Shown here: positions 20,285-32,369 of the stretch, piece after piece
Numbering within the stretch: position 1 is the stretch's first letter
Layout of the letters: each line of letters starts with the position of its first letter
The notes under the pieces: model-generated
Seen by the model: only the letters and a program-made list of their open reading frames with translations
Databases searched by the model: none
Told to the model about the DNA's origin: nothing
Source of the DNA: Tretioscincus oriximinensis
Taxonomy: Eukaryota; Chordata; Lepidosauria; Squamata; Gymnophthalmidae
Direction: 5' to 3'
Assembly (NCBI GenBank): GCA_022410635.1
Contig: JAJVDF010000507.1
Span: forward strand, 413,006-477,005
Length of the DNA: 64,000 bases
Position numbers and translations under genes: made by a program

Positions 20285-22500
20285 ACATTTTTTATTTATT
20301 TATTTATACCCATACCCCGCCCTATATCCAAAGGTCTCAGGGCAGCGAACAATAAAAACAACAATACAAAATGGACATATTAAAATAGTATCAAAACAAT
20401 ATCTGAAGGTGGGAAGAAAAATGACAAAGGCCAGCTTAAAAAAGGTGTATCTTCAAATATTTTCTAAAAGAAAACAATGATGGTGATTGATGTACCCCAT
20501 GTGGGAGACTATTCCATAGACCGGGAGCAAACACTGAAAAGGCCCTGCTCCAGATTCACATTCCATTTGCTGTTGAGAGTGGTGGTAGAATCAGGAGGGT
20601 CTCCCCACTTCACAAACCCAGGATGCTCCAACAGACCTCTCCTCCATCTTGTCCAGATTCAGATTCAATTTATTGACCCTGTCTAGCCCAACACTACTTC
20701 CAGGCATCTGTCAAGCATTTCAACCACCTCTTCTGATTCAGATGAATCAGAGATGGAACTAAGTTTCATTGGCATATTGACTCTAAATCTCCTGATGACC
20801 TCTCCTAGCGACTTCAAAAATATGTTAAACAGCATGGGAGAAAGGATCGACCCCTGAGAATCCCCATAAGTGGGCTCCCAGTATGTTGAGCAAGACTCTT
20901 CAACCACCACTCTCTGGAAGCAGACTTGGAGATAGGAGCAATGCCATTTTACAAATGCCTAAATAGCCACTCCAGGAAGATACCATTGGTATCGAAAACC
21001 ACCCAGAAATCCAGGCGTCCCATTGTTCCTCTCTCCCCCCTGAGAAACGTCATCAACTAGGGCAACAAAAGTGGTTTTTGTGCCTTAACCAAGCCTGAAG
21101 TTGATTGAAGTGGGTCCAGATATAATCAGTTTCTTCCAAGCATGCATGCAGTTGAACAGCCACATATTTCTCCAGTACCTTGCCCAGAAAAGGTATGTTG
21201 GCCATTAGACAGTAGTTGTTTAACTCTTCTGGGTCCAAGGAAGGCTTCTTGAAGAGTGGATATATCACCACCTCTTTAAGAGCCAGCAGAACCATTGCAT
21301 CCTTCAAAGAAGCATTCATTACTCTCCACACCCACCTGGTCATACACTGGTGGCTGGCTTTTATCAGCCAGGAAGGGGAAGAATCTAAAGGGCCCTTCAC
21401 ATCATCAGGCCTCAATAATTGAAACTGATCCACGAAAACTGGATAAGACAATTATATGGACACTTACTCTAGTCTATTTGCAAGTTTGGCATGCAATCCG
21501 TCATGAATCTGAGCAGCTTTACTCTCAAGAAGGCTTGCAAATTTGTCACAGCAGATATTGGATGGCTTTTACCCTTGCTTGGGCCAGATCTTATCAAGCC
21601 ATTCACCACTCAAAAGAGCTCTGTTGGACAGCTACTCGAAGATGCAACGGTAGCAGAGAATTCCATTTTGCTGCCACCATCACCACATGGTGCTCTAACA
21701 CTTCTGGTGTCTGCCTTCCCATTTCATCAAACTTCTCCCCAGAATACCAGGGTGCTCTATGGGCTCCACAGAGTGATTGTGTCAATAGCCCTGCATCTCC
21801 CAATTCCAAAGAGTGATCACAGCTTCAGCACGAGAACCCTCCATGCCAACTAGATAATCCTCCAGAGCATTCAAGAATTGCCCAGATTCCATAAGTCTCC
21901 AGGGGTGGATCATCTGAATAAGTCTTCCATCCTTGCAGGGGGGCACAGTCATTGTCAGTCCAAATCTCACCAGGAAATGATCCATCCATGACAACAAGCT
22001 TACCACCAGCATCAATGGATCATCACCAGTTCACACTGTAGAAAAAAAATAGATCAAGAATATGCCCTGCTCTATATGTTGGACCGGTAACATGTTGAGA
22101 TAGCTCCATGGCTGTCGTATGGGCCATAAAGGTCTGACCAGGACTGACGAGTGTAGCTTCTGTATGGATGTTGAAGTCTCCAAACACCACAGTGTAGGGG
22201 CTTCCAACAGTACATCAGAGACCACCTCAGCCAACTCAGATAGAGAAGTTGTTGGGTAGCAGGGTGACCAGCAATGTTCCTATTCTATATCTTTTGCCCA
22301 ACAGCAGGAATAGCCCCTCAAATCCAGAAGCAGAGTNAATTGGTCACCTGGTGAGACAGATAGGTGCCTTGTGGACTACAGCAACACTTTCTCCCCTTAC
22401 TACTGGTCTAGAACAGTGCTGCACTGAGTATCCTGCGGGACAGAGCTGAGTAAGATTAAGCTCACCCAGCTCTCAGTAACACATGACAGATCAGTCCCTT
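20285..22500 (-). mobile_element. Degenerate L2 LINE with internal deletion
   Basis: The 3' tail (reverse of AAATAAA, GGGCGGGGTATG) is at 20285-20345. Going up the minus strand: the C-terminus (GPFSVF-like, near 20530), RT core ([16 protein letters not shown] then [11 protein letters not shown], 20690-20870), RT N-terminus (YPLFKKPSLDPEELNNY then PFLGKVLEKYVAVQLHACLE, 21090-21260), and the endonuclease-RT linker (LSWMDHFLVRFGLTM, near 21980). Compared with the intact L2 at 24.5 kb, about 600 bp between RT core and C-terminus are missing; the two motifs lie only about 60-100 bp apart. Many frameshifts. Copia sequence starts at its 5' edge. Confidence 0.85.
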
Positions 22501-22519
22501 CATCCAGGATCAGTGTTTT

Positions 22520-22745
22520 TAGTGAGTCTTTGACTTCTATCTACCTAGCTGAAACTGGAAATCTTAAAGCAAGATCTAAGAATATGCAAATTTGTTATGT
22601 TCATGTAAGAGAGTTAGTGCAGAATGGTGTGATTAAATTACTACACATTCCATCTCAAGACAACATTGCTGATTTGTTTACAGACGCAATTGTTACTTCT
22701 AAGTTTGTAAAACTGAAACCTGAACTAAATGTTTTGGGTAACTAA
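22520..22745 (+). pseudogene. Ty1/copia RNase H C-terminus
   Basis: A 71-codon open frame ending at TAA 22743-22745 reads NLKARSKNMQICYVHVRELV, QNGVIKLLHIPSQDNIADLF then TDAIVTSKFVKL. The pattern ARSK-I---YH-VRE-V--G-I-L-YIPS--N-AD-FTK--- is diagnostic of the RNase H end of Ty1/copia Pol. RNase H degrades the RNA of the RNA/DNA hybrid during reverse transcription. The rest of Pol is absent, cut at the boundary with the L2 relic. Confidence 0.8.
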
Positions 22746-23129
22746 TCGTAACCAAGGGAAGGGGGTTAACCGATCTGCTTGTTTACTGATTGGCTACTGT
22801 ATACTCTTATCTTTCTACATTCTTTCTCAAGGGAAACTACATTTGTTATGATTTAGAAAGTTCAGTGATGTGCACATGGTTGACTTTGACTGTTGTTGTA
22901 ATTGTATTTTGTTTTTTTACTTTTGCTGTGATGACTTGCTTTGAATGAAGCTTACAATGGTCACTTAACTATACCAAATGACCAATCTATATATTCTTTG
23001 CTATTTTTACCTATAGATTTTTGTATATAAATAAAGCCTTATAACCTTCCATCTAGAGTGATCTCCTGTGTATGGACTTACTTTATTTTTTACTAAGAGG
23101 ATGTTACTTTACCAGATCTTCAAATAACA
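22746..23129 (+). mobile_element. Copia 3' end: purine tract and 3' LTR
   Basis: A purine tract (AAGGGAAGGGGG, 22752-22763) follows the stop codon. The most likely LTR is 22844-23129 (286 bp), starting TGTTAT and ending ATAACA, a perfect 6-bp inverted pair. TATATAAATAAAGCC at 23023-23037 combines TATA-like and poly-A signals. A second possible end is CTAACA at about 23192. The 5' LTR and most of the element are missing. Confidence 0.6.
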
Positions 23130-23192
23130 GAGTTCAAACTCTTCCTATGCACTCTGCTAATACTGGATCAGTACCAGAACTGAACCCTAACA

Positions 23193-23648
23193 ACCATTTT
23201 GCCTGCTGCTCTCCCAGGGGGCAATCGGCCAATCAGCTATGCAAGGCTGGGCAACCATTGAGCAGCTGGGAAAAGAGTGGCTGCAGACTGAGTAGGGGGT
23301 AGATTGGGTGAGGCTGTCTGCTTAACCCTCTGCCTGACTCCCAAATACCATCAGAGATGGGTTTTTTATCCACTTCTGGCAGAGGATGGCTCTGGGCTGA
23401 TGGTGGCAGTGTACATTGACAGTCAGCCTTGTCTCCACTTGTGAGGCCACCTCCACTTGCCTCAGCTCAACAAAAAAGCACCCAGTGGTGGTTGGAGCGC
23501 AGGCCTGATGGGAAAGCACCTGGGCACCCCCAGCCAGGCTACCCCTGGTATGCAGCACTACTGCCCCCCTCCCCATGGCGTGGAAGAGGAGATTAGAATG
23601 CTGAATAGATTTTTGTGGCTGTGTGCCTATTTGTGGGAGAAGACTGTC
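23193..23648. other. GC-rich block of unknown origin
   Basis: GC-rich compared with its flanks, with overlapping frames in both directions (129 codons minus at 23322-23711, 135 codons plus at 23457-23864) that run into the SINE. No domain is recognised. It probably continues at 23986-24120 beyond the SINE. Confidence 0.35.
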
Positions 23649-23649
23649 C

Positions 23650-23985
23650 ATGATATGGCAAGCAAAGAAGAAAAGAAGAAGAACTGGGTTCTTATACCTC
23701 GCTTTTCTCACTTTTCAAAGGAACACAAAGCAGCTTACAAGGGTATTTTTGCCCAAAGGCTGACATTCTATCTTCCCCACCAGGCTGTGGTGGTTCCCAT
23801 GTATCTACTTGCAGTCAGTTGCAATTTCTTGCAATCCATGCTTTTGAATAGCTGGGTTGGCTAGAGCTACAGGCTAGTGAAATGTGCTCACCCCTCCCCA
23901 CGTCCCACACAGGGCTTCGAAACCCCATCTCCCAGCTGAGAGACAGATTCCTTAGCAACGGAGCTATCCGTGCCTGCTGTTGCCA
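23650..23985 (-). mobile_element. tRNA-derived SINE copy
   Basis: AGAAGAAAAGAAGAAGAACT is the reverse of the TTC-rich tail. The body (TTATACCTCGCTTTTCTCAC, GGCTGTGGTGGTTCCCATGT) and 5' end (GGGCTTCGAAACCCCATCTC, CCTTAGCAACGGAGCTATCC) give, when reversed, a B box GGTTTCGAAGCCC and an A box with GGATAGCTCCGTTGC. Confidence 0.8.
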
Positions 23986-24174
23986 TCCTCTATTGCCTCA
24001 GAGTGGGCGGCAGCTCTCATAGCAGGCAGGGCACTCAATGAATTGCATAGGCCCCGGACGTAACAGTGTGGATGGCATGCACTCACTAGCAGCGGGATGG
24101 GATTTCTTCATCATGTTCCTTTTTGAGGAAATGGACAATTAATTTCTCCGCTTCCATAGAGGTTTTTACCACAG
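23986..24174. other. Spacer between two SINEs
   Basis: GC-richer sequence (CAGAGTGGGCGGCAGCTCTC) resembling the block at 23193-23648. No gene is seen. Confidence 0.35.
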
Positions 24175-24472
24175 GAACCAGAAGAAGAACTGGATTTTTA
24201 TACCCCACTTTTCTCACCCAAAGAGACTCCAAGCAGCTTACAAGGGTATTTTTCACCCAAAGGCTTACATTCTATCTTCTCCACCAGGCTGTGGTGGTTC
24301 CCATTTATCTACTTGCACTCAGTGGTAATTTCTTGCAATTCTTGTTTTTGAATAGCTGAGTTGGCTAGAGATACAGGCTAGTAGAAGGTGCTCACCCTTT
24401 TCCACATCTGACACATGGCTTCGAAACCTGATCTCTCAGAGATCGTCTCCTTAGCGACTCTGCCATTAGTTC
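24175..24472 (-). mobile_element. tRNA-derived SINE copy
   Basis: Same family and orientation as the copy 500 bp upstream: AGAAGAAGAACTGGATTTTT, CCCCACTTTTCTCACCCAAA, GGCTGTGGTGGTTCCCATTT, GGCTTCGAAACCTGATCTCT, CTCCTTAGCGACTCTGCCAT. Confidence 0.8.
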
Positions 24473-24499
24473 CTGCAAAATTACTCAGATATCTATTTT

Positions 24500-25935
24500 T
24501 TGGAATAGATATCTATTCCAGGCTCGCTTGGATGAAGCTGATTATCTAGATCCTTGTCAATCCGGCTTCAGGGGGGGGTTCGGCACTGAGACAGCCTTGG
24601 TCGCCCTGATGGATGACCTACTCCAGGAGAGAGACAGGGGCAATGGGTCCCTGTTGATACTCCTGGATCTCTCAGCGGCTTTCGATACCATCGATCATGG
24701 TATCCTNCTGGAACGTCTTCGGGGGCTGGGATTGGGAGGTACTGTCTTGCAGTGGTTCTCTTCCTNCCTCCGGGGACGACTCCAGAGGATAGCAATGGGG
24801 GACTGCGTATCGACACCCTGGGTGNTCTCGTGTGGAGTGCCTCAGGGTTCGATCCTGTCTCCCATGCTCTTTAACATCTACATGAAGCCGCTGGGTGAGG
24901 TCATCAGGCGGTTTGGAGTGGGGTGCCATCAATATGCTGATGACACCCAGCTCTANCTTGCCATGCCATCAGAATCAGGTGAGGCNGTAGCAGTGCTGGA
25001 CCGNTGCCTGGAGGCGGTCAAGGGCTGGATGGGATCTAACAAATTGAGGCNGAACCCTGACAAGACGGAAGTGCTATTGGTAAAGGGATCCCGTGTCCAG
25101 AAACTTGATAGACACCCGGTTCTTGATGGAGCAGGTTTGCTCCAGAAGGAACAGGTGCGTGATCTGGGGGTCCTTCTAGACTCGTCACTGTCACTTGAAG
25201 GTCAGGTGGCAGCGACAGCTAGAATGGCCTTTTACTATTTACGATTGGTCCGCCAGTTGCGGCCGTTCCNGGACAGGGGGTCNNTGGCCANGGTTCTTCA
25301 NGCTCTGGTAACCTCCAGATTAGACTACTGCAATGCACTCTACGTGGGGCTTCCCTTGAAGACGGTTCGGAGGCTGGAGCTAGTGCAGAATGCAGCAGCC
25401 CGTCTTTTATCAGGTGTGTCTGGCCGGACGTCCATCACGCNGGTCCTCAAAGAACTGCACTGGCTACCTANTNGCTACCGAGCCCAATTCAAGGTGCTTA
25501 TACTGACGTATAAAGCCCTAAACGGTTTGGGTCCTGAATACTTGAGGGAACGCCTTTTCCCATATAGTCCTGCCCGGTCTCTGCGATCAGAAGGAGAGGG
25601 CCTTCTAGTTGTCCCCTCCTGCTCTANGATAAGGGGGGCGGGGGCGCGGGGAAGAGCCTTCTCGGTAGTGGCCCCGATNNTATGGAACGGCCTCCCCTCG
25701 GAAGCACGCCAGGCGCCGTCTTTACTATCTTTTAGGCGCCTGGTAAAGACCTGTCTCTTCACCCGGGCCTTTTCATGTTAGCCCCCCCACCAGAGGACGA
25801 CATTTTTAACAGTTGTGTTTTATGATTTTAATCTTGTGAAGGTCATGGCGACCCGAATTTTTTAATTTTTGTAAGCCGCCCTGGACACCTTCGGGGGGAA
25901 GGGCGGGGTAAAAATCTTTTAAATAAATAAATAAA
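24500..25935 (+). mobile_element. Young 5'-truncated L2 LINE with near-intact ORF2
   Basis: A 417-codon frame (24528-25781) has no stop. In order: LDPCQSGFRGGFGTETALVA (residues 8-27), RT motif A LILLDLSAAFDTIDHG (43-58), motif [18 protein letters not shown] (103-119), the catalytic HQYADDTQL (YADD at 136-139), [45 protein letters not shown], and the C-terminal end GRAFSVVAP, WNGLPSEARQ, TCLFTRAF. The endonuclease and N-terminus are lost through 5' truncation. The 3' UTR ends with GTAAGCCGCCCTGGACACCT, GGGCGGGGTAAAAA and AAATAAATAAATAAA. About 18 Ns fall within its 1.25-kb frame, far above the rest of the window, suggesting collapse of recent copies or heterozygosity. By sequence it is the youngest autonomous-type LINE here. 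Confidence 0.92.
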
Positions 25936-27589
25936 TTGAATTCTGGGTGCAGCTTTGTGGACTGTAATTAATCAATAATTAAATATTTCCTAAATGAGCA
26001 TAGTTTTGGAAAAGTTTCCATTCACATTTTTAAGTGATATACCAAGTTTCCGTTTTCTTATTCACCTTCATTTACCTTTCCTGACTATTTAGTTAGTGAC
26101 AGGCTAAAGATATGAAGACAGATATGTCTAGAGATCCACTTATGTCAGAACAGAAGCAGTCTGAGATGGCAAAAAAGAAGAGATNATATTGATTATGGCA
26201 AATGCCACAAGTTGGAGTTAACATCCAATTCCAAATCATGGAGAAGAAAAGGAAACAAATCTGATAGTAAGCTTCCCAGACTGACAGGATAAATGAGTTC
26301 CTGGAAAGACATTGAAAANAAGTAATACTAAAATTCAAGTGCAGTGAAATATAAGTGCTTTCAGTGGTGACCGCAGTGGGCAAACCATTGAAAAAGTGGC
26401 AGCTGATGTTAAAGATTTAAGATAGCTGGTATATACTATTAAAAAGAAATATAGAGGCCAAAGGCAACATGACTGATAGATAATAAAATTAAGTGAAGAG
26501 AAAAGGCATCTAATCTGAAGATTTAAAAGAAACCACTTTCTGTGTCTGTGTCTCTGTGTGTGTATATACAAGAGAAACTAGATTTAACTAGCATAACACA
26601 GTACTGCATCAGAAAACAGAGCTTTCTATGTTTTAGAATGAAAAAAAGAAACAGTTCATCATATTTTTCCAATTTAGAAGCTAGCAGCAGTGTCCATAGT
26701 GCAATTGCTACAGGAACAATTGAAAATAATAGGATTCCAGGGTTTAGGGGAATCATCTTCAGAACTTAGCTGGCATTCTGAGGAGGTTCATGTCCACTGT
26801 AGATTTAACATCATGCAAGGATGGGGAAGGGAAAAGTGGGAAAAAAATCTATTTTCAAAAGTGGAAGTTTCCTGAGAAAGATTTTAACTACCACAAAAGA
26901 TTGAGCAAGAATATAATAGCATAAACTAACCTAAATCAATCCAAATCGTTTACACAGGCTGGGGAAAAAATGTTAAGGTTTTCACTTATTCTTATGGGTT
27001 TGGGGGATTCTATTTTGGCTTCCCAACACATAAGGTTTGTACAACTTGCTATATTCAACTTAATGTTTTTTATTATTCCCTGATGGACCATACTGTACTC
27101 ATATATAGGTAAAAACTGACTTTATGAGCTAATTGGGACCAAAGTGTTGCTCATTACATGAAAATCTCATAAAGCAGAGGAGAAATGAACAGGTAGCCTT
27201 TATTACTGTACTGTAACAAAAATGGATTTCTTACAAATACTGTACTGTAAAACCTGTAAGTTGGCAGAACTGATGTACAACTGTATGTATACATTCTGTC
27301 CCTGTAGCAGCAAACACCAAGAAAAATCTTACATGATGAATAAGTTTCAGTCTTAAATCTACTAATGAATTCCTAACCTTACTGGAAAGGAGTAAGCTGT
27401 GTCAAAGAGCAGCATGTGCAGGCACACACAAAGTTCTTAAAGGTTTTTAATTTTGCTGCAAAATTATGACTCTCCTTTGCTTTTTGTTTTAAATCTTAGT
27501 AATTGAAAACCTAGTTAACGGGGGTTTGCTTACCCGTTATTATACGCCTAACGGAAATTAAAGGCAGATTGTTCCTCAGTAGATAGACA
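25936..27589. other. No gene recognised
   Basis: AT-rich. The GTGTCTGTGTCTCTGTGTGT tract at 26541-26560 is a short simple repeat. Frames up to 96 codons have no domain. Confidence 0.4.
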
Positions 27590-28279
27590 TGTGTAAAAGG
27601 AATCACACGGGCAACACGTCTTGGATCAACGAGCATTCCAGGAGGGTCCACGGGTCATGGAGTCCTCCCGAGTTCCCCTGTGCATCAACTTTTATTGACC
27701 CCAAAATCAGAAGGCAGGTATGAGGATTATGACGATGGAAAAGGGGTGGGCAGACCCCACGTGGGTCAGGTGGTGACACCTGTGTGACGTGTTTCTCTCC
27801 TCCCCAAGGAGATGCAGCCTGGTCAGGAACTCCAAATAAGGTGATGTTGGTGTGTGTGTGTGGTTGCTGAATGGACCTCTTCAGCCATTGTTAGACTTAT
27901 CAATAGACTTGATTTACAGGAACCAGTGACTCACACACAGAAGCCCAAGCTTAATGGCTCTTGATGGGATAGCTTCAGGCTACTATCAACTTTAATGATT
28001 CTAGCCAAGAGTTTGCAGTCTGAGCAAATATTGTGCTTCCCTTTACCACAATGGGATTGATTAGTCTATTCAATACTGAAAGGTCACCTCTGCAGGGTGC
28101 CTGGAGGGCAAGGAAGGGTGATCCTTACTGTTCCTGTTTGCGTCTTGGTCTGGCTTGACCAAATATTTTTTCAAAATTTCCCACAGGCCTCACTTTGGCT
28201 AACCCAGGTCAATCCAGGTATATTTAATATCAATATATATTAATGCCAATTAATATATGCCCCGTGGTGAATCCCCACA
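27590..28279 (-). mobile_element. LTR-like block, minus strand
   Basis: Runs from TGTGTAAAAGG to GAATCCCCACA, with 4-bp inverted ends (TGTG/CACA). On the minus strand, AATAAA (reverse of TTTATT at 27691-27696) precedes about 100 bp of U5-like GC-rich sequence. A TATA-rich U3-like start (CACGGGGCATATATTAATTG) lies at 28235-28265. No target-site duplication was found and no internal sequence. A solo LTR of roughly 690 bp is plausible but not proved. Confidence 0.4.
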
Positions 28280-31200
28280 CCTAGTAATTAATGTATTGAC
28301 AAAAAAAGAAAGTATTAACTTGCAAGAGAAAGTCTTGCTAAAGAAAAAAAACTTCTTTCCACCTCCTGCAGACCCAGGAAACCTGGATGAAGTAAAGAAC
28401 TTAGATTAGCCTCATGGTCAATCCCCTCCACCCTTCCATGCCCTACAGAAACAGATAAAGGTGCTGCAGCATCATTATTGGAAGTTCAGTATCATCAGCC
28501 ATCCAGAGGGTGCCTACTGAGAGCTGCAGAAAGACACTCCAGTTGCCATCAAGTTGGTATAAGACTTCAGCTTTTTTTGAGGTAGAGGGGAGCTGCAGAA
28601 GGTCTTTCCCATCTGAAATCTATGCAGCTGCTCCCAGGCATAACCTCGGTGAGAAAGAGCCCAAACTCACAGTTGCCTGGATCTCAGAAGGTGAGTCCAG
28701 CCTCCCAAGTCACTTTCTGGTATCCTGACAAGTGTGTGTATGTGTGGGGCACCTTCTCACCCAGTCAATGCTTAGTGGTGGTAAGATCAATTTTGAATGC
28801 CATAGAACTTTTGAAGGCCCCCTCTACTCTGGAATTGCTGAGGGCAAGCCCCAACATGGCAGTGACTGGAGAGCACCATACTTATCTTCTGTAGATACCT
28901 TCTGTGTGGCTGATGGAGCTGAAACATCCACACTTGGTAGCTGTATTCCATAAGATTAGCCACAGCAGGTAGAAAATGCAAATAGAACTGGAGGCAACCA
29001 GAATAATAATTCTTCTTCTTCTTACCCTCCAGATATAGGGTCTGTCCATGCAGAAGGATAAAAACAGGAATTACATTGTTCTGAAAGAAATCGCTTGTGA
29101 GCCACACCATCCTTGCAAATAAACCTTTAAACAGACTAGGGAAATTATCTACCAGGATCATAGGGAGAAAGATAACTAGCTTTGGGTGGATTTTTTCCAG
29201 CCTACCTTTCACCATTAATAGTAATCATCCTCTCCAGCATGGAGAGGTGTTCCATTTTCTAGTCTAGCTTCTTTTTGTGATACTGGCATGATCACTGCCA
29301 TTATCAGAATCATGATAATGGTACGATCACTGAAATTCTACACACTCCTTATTGAAGAAATGTACTTTTGCACAATTCCGTACTTGCATAATTACATATT
29401 TGCCCAGGACAACTTCCATCATGATTGCACACAGCAATATCTTCCTAGACATCAGGTAGGGAGAGCAAAAGCAGAGTTGCAAAAAATGGGAAAGAGGAGG
29501 GAGGCCTGGTAACAACCTGGAAATGTTGAATGATGGGAGGAATAAGGCTGAATGAAAGGATTAAAGGCTGGTCATTGCAAACCCCCGGCTCAGAAATTCC
29601 CACCACTGCAAATTGGCCAGCAGGGTCTTTCCAGCCCTTCCTTTTCTCTCTCACAACAAACTATGTCCAGATTTAAAAGTGGTCTGATTGTAAAAAAAAT
29701 ATGGGAATTGGGTTACTAAAATCAGACTAAGAACAGAAAAAAATGTAATAACTGTTCTTTGGTTTTAGTCCAACATTTTGGGGAGAATCCCTGGAAAGTC
29801 CATTTCCCTGTGAGGCCAAACTATTTTCACTTTAATTTAAGTGGAAAAACACTGAGGCTAGTGCTGACTCAGTCCATTTAAAAGCCTGGGTTTTTTTTAG
29901 CCAGTCAGGGTAGGATTGTTGGATGATTAACTTTAATTAATAAAAAGAATATGGATATTGAAAGAAGAGGCCGGAATTATGAAAATTTGTATAAGGGAAA
30001 TTGGAATAAAGGCTGGACCACAATTTGATCAGTGAACGTGGGGAATTTCTGTGGTAGGCTATATAAAAGAAATAAAGGTAATTCATTTGATAAAGGAAAG
30101 ACAAAAGCCTTACTTTAAAACAGCAGATTGAAACAGAAAAAATCCTGTGACCTTTTTTACTTTAAGGGATGTTTGAAAGGACTGTGTGCCAGGAAGAACT
30201 TAAAGAATGTTCTGCTGGCTACGTAGGTAAGAGTGAGAGACACAGAGTTTGAGAAAAGGAATAATGTTTGATAATCGACCATAAATTTAGGGTAACTATA
30301 GGAAAATGTATGTTTCCAATAGAAATATTGGATCTCTGGATGTTAGTGCCAAAAGTCAAGAGAGAAAGCATCAATGTTATCTGTCACTACAATTTTTAAC
30401 TGTAAACTACATAAAGTTTCTGAAGGTTTGTTTTCAAAGGAATGCGATAAGAGATTTAGCTGAAGTCATGATGAAGCCAAATTTATAGGTTAAATTTAGG
30501 ATTCATATTTCCAAGAGGAAAAAGCAGGTAATGACAGGACAGAAGAAGGGGCTCTACAAGTTTAGTCCAAAAACTGCATAAAACACACATTTTTAGATAG
30601 TTTGCTTCTGTGTGCAGTGTAGTCAGAGAGGGGAGTCCTTTGTTTTGATGTTGTTTTATTATATTTTCAACTTGTTAGAACAATTGGTTTAGCTATTGTG
30701 AGCATTTTTTCTGTTTTTAGCCATTTCTTTTGGAAATCTTTAATAAATTTTCTTTTGATTCAATATGTATGTTTGCAGATTAATTTTTGGTCTTTTATTA
30801 ATTTATTTGTGCAATTTTGCATTTTTCAAATTTTAAGGCTAAAACAATTCTCTACCAAAAGGAGTTTTGACTTTCTGGGTCCCTGGAGTCCCTCAGAAAT
30901 CAGTGCCCTTTAACAGAGTATAAGGCTCTGTAATTTATTCTAGTTTCTATTGTGGAATAGAGATTTGACTGGTGTGGACTATAACAACCCTCTCTTGCAG
31001 ATGTGGTTGTCTTCTTATGTATATCAAAGAGACAGTTCAACTTAAAAAAAAAAACAATCTGAGGCCACCCAATTCCAGACGAATTAGCATAGAAACAATG
31101 AGTGCCAAATTCAATACCTTGAAACCATTTCAAATATTTTAAGCTTGACCTGTATATCCTGCTCCATTTCTGATGTATCTTGTCCAACAGTTTATTTGGA

Positions 31201-32365
31201 ATGGGTTTTAGTGGACCACTTTAGATCTTCACCAAGATCACCCCTATCCACCTTCAGTGATAAGAGTTTATCAATTATTATTTTTCTGCCACATAGTAAT
31301 TATTGGGCATATTCATAGTTTGGACCACTAAAATCCAAATATCTTGTCAAATATCATATCATCAAGTGACCCAACAATGCAGTTGTATCTTTTCTCCTAT
31401 GTTTATCATACTGCATTTGCTTCTGTTGAATTTGTTTTGCTTTTTCAGCTGAGGTATCAATAAATAGTCTAGGATGATTTTTTAAAAATCCCTTAGTCAA
31501 GAATTGAAAAGAATACCACAGAGATAATAGTTTGTCATGTACAAGGCTCAGGATTAAACTTCATTGTACGTCATTCAAAATTCCCATTTTATTAAGGAAA
31601 CATTGATGAGCTATATATTCACTTACCAATAGTGCCTTGCAACCCACATTTAATCAATTTGTTCAGCATAACACTAGACAAGGCATTTTGTCAAACACGT
31701 TGCTTGGGGCGGCTCCAATCCACTAAGGGATTTATCCAGCAAAANAACCGTTTTACATCCTGACACATGTATGCTTCTGGCAATTACTACATCAATTCAG
31801 ATAGCTTTCAGATTAGTTGTTCAATGTTCTGCTCAAATATTTCCAAAAGTAGTATATTTTGGGNTTTTTTTTGTTTTTTAAAGCAGAGATAATACTTGCT
31901 CTCCTTCTACTAGATGGAATTATAGGTAGCAGACCTGAGAGCTGGGTAACGAATTCTTTTACAATCTTAACAAGCAATACATTAGTATCAAGACACTTAC
32001 AGAAACTCATTTGAGGTAATCGGGTTAGTGAATTCATTCTTATCTATAATTCATTCTTCACTCAGACATCCTAAGTTGGGTTACAATAAAAACATAATAT
32101 TCCACCTCTCCCTAGAAGGGCAGAATTTGGGGGAAGTTAAAGATTCTAAATCTGTGAGAAGTGACATGATTTAACCAGATGGTAAAAGCCATATGACATG
32201 TCTCCACACGGAGTCTATTCCAGAGCCTAAGAACCACCACGATGCTATTTAAAGTTGGTGAAACTACTTCATCAGTTACTTTTCCAGGAGAAAAAGACAG
32301 TTCTTCAGATATTCAGAGATCAAGCTATGGCAAGGTAAACTCCCTAGAAAGAAGAGGAATGCTTC
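28280..32365. other. Four kilobases without a recognised feature
   Basis: The longest frame is 142 codons on the minus strand (28787-29215); it starts MVKGRLEKIHPKLVIFLPMI and is rich in hydrophobic residues. No family is recognised and codon pattern does not argue for a gene. 30640-30900 is T-rich and 31200-32060 AT-rich with short frames. I see no clear repeat. Confidence 0.4.
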
Positions 32366-32369
32366 TTGT

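Noticed and set aside
23322..23864. Overlapping 129- and 135-codon frames as genes
   Set aside because: They lie on opposite strands of the same GC-rich segment, extend into a SINE and have no domain.
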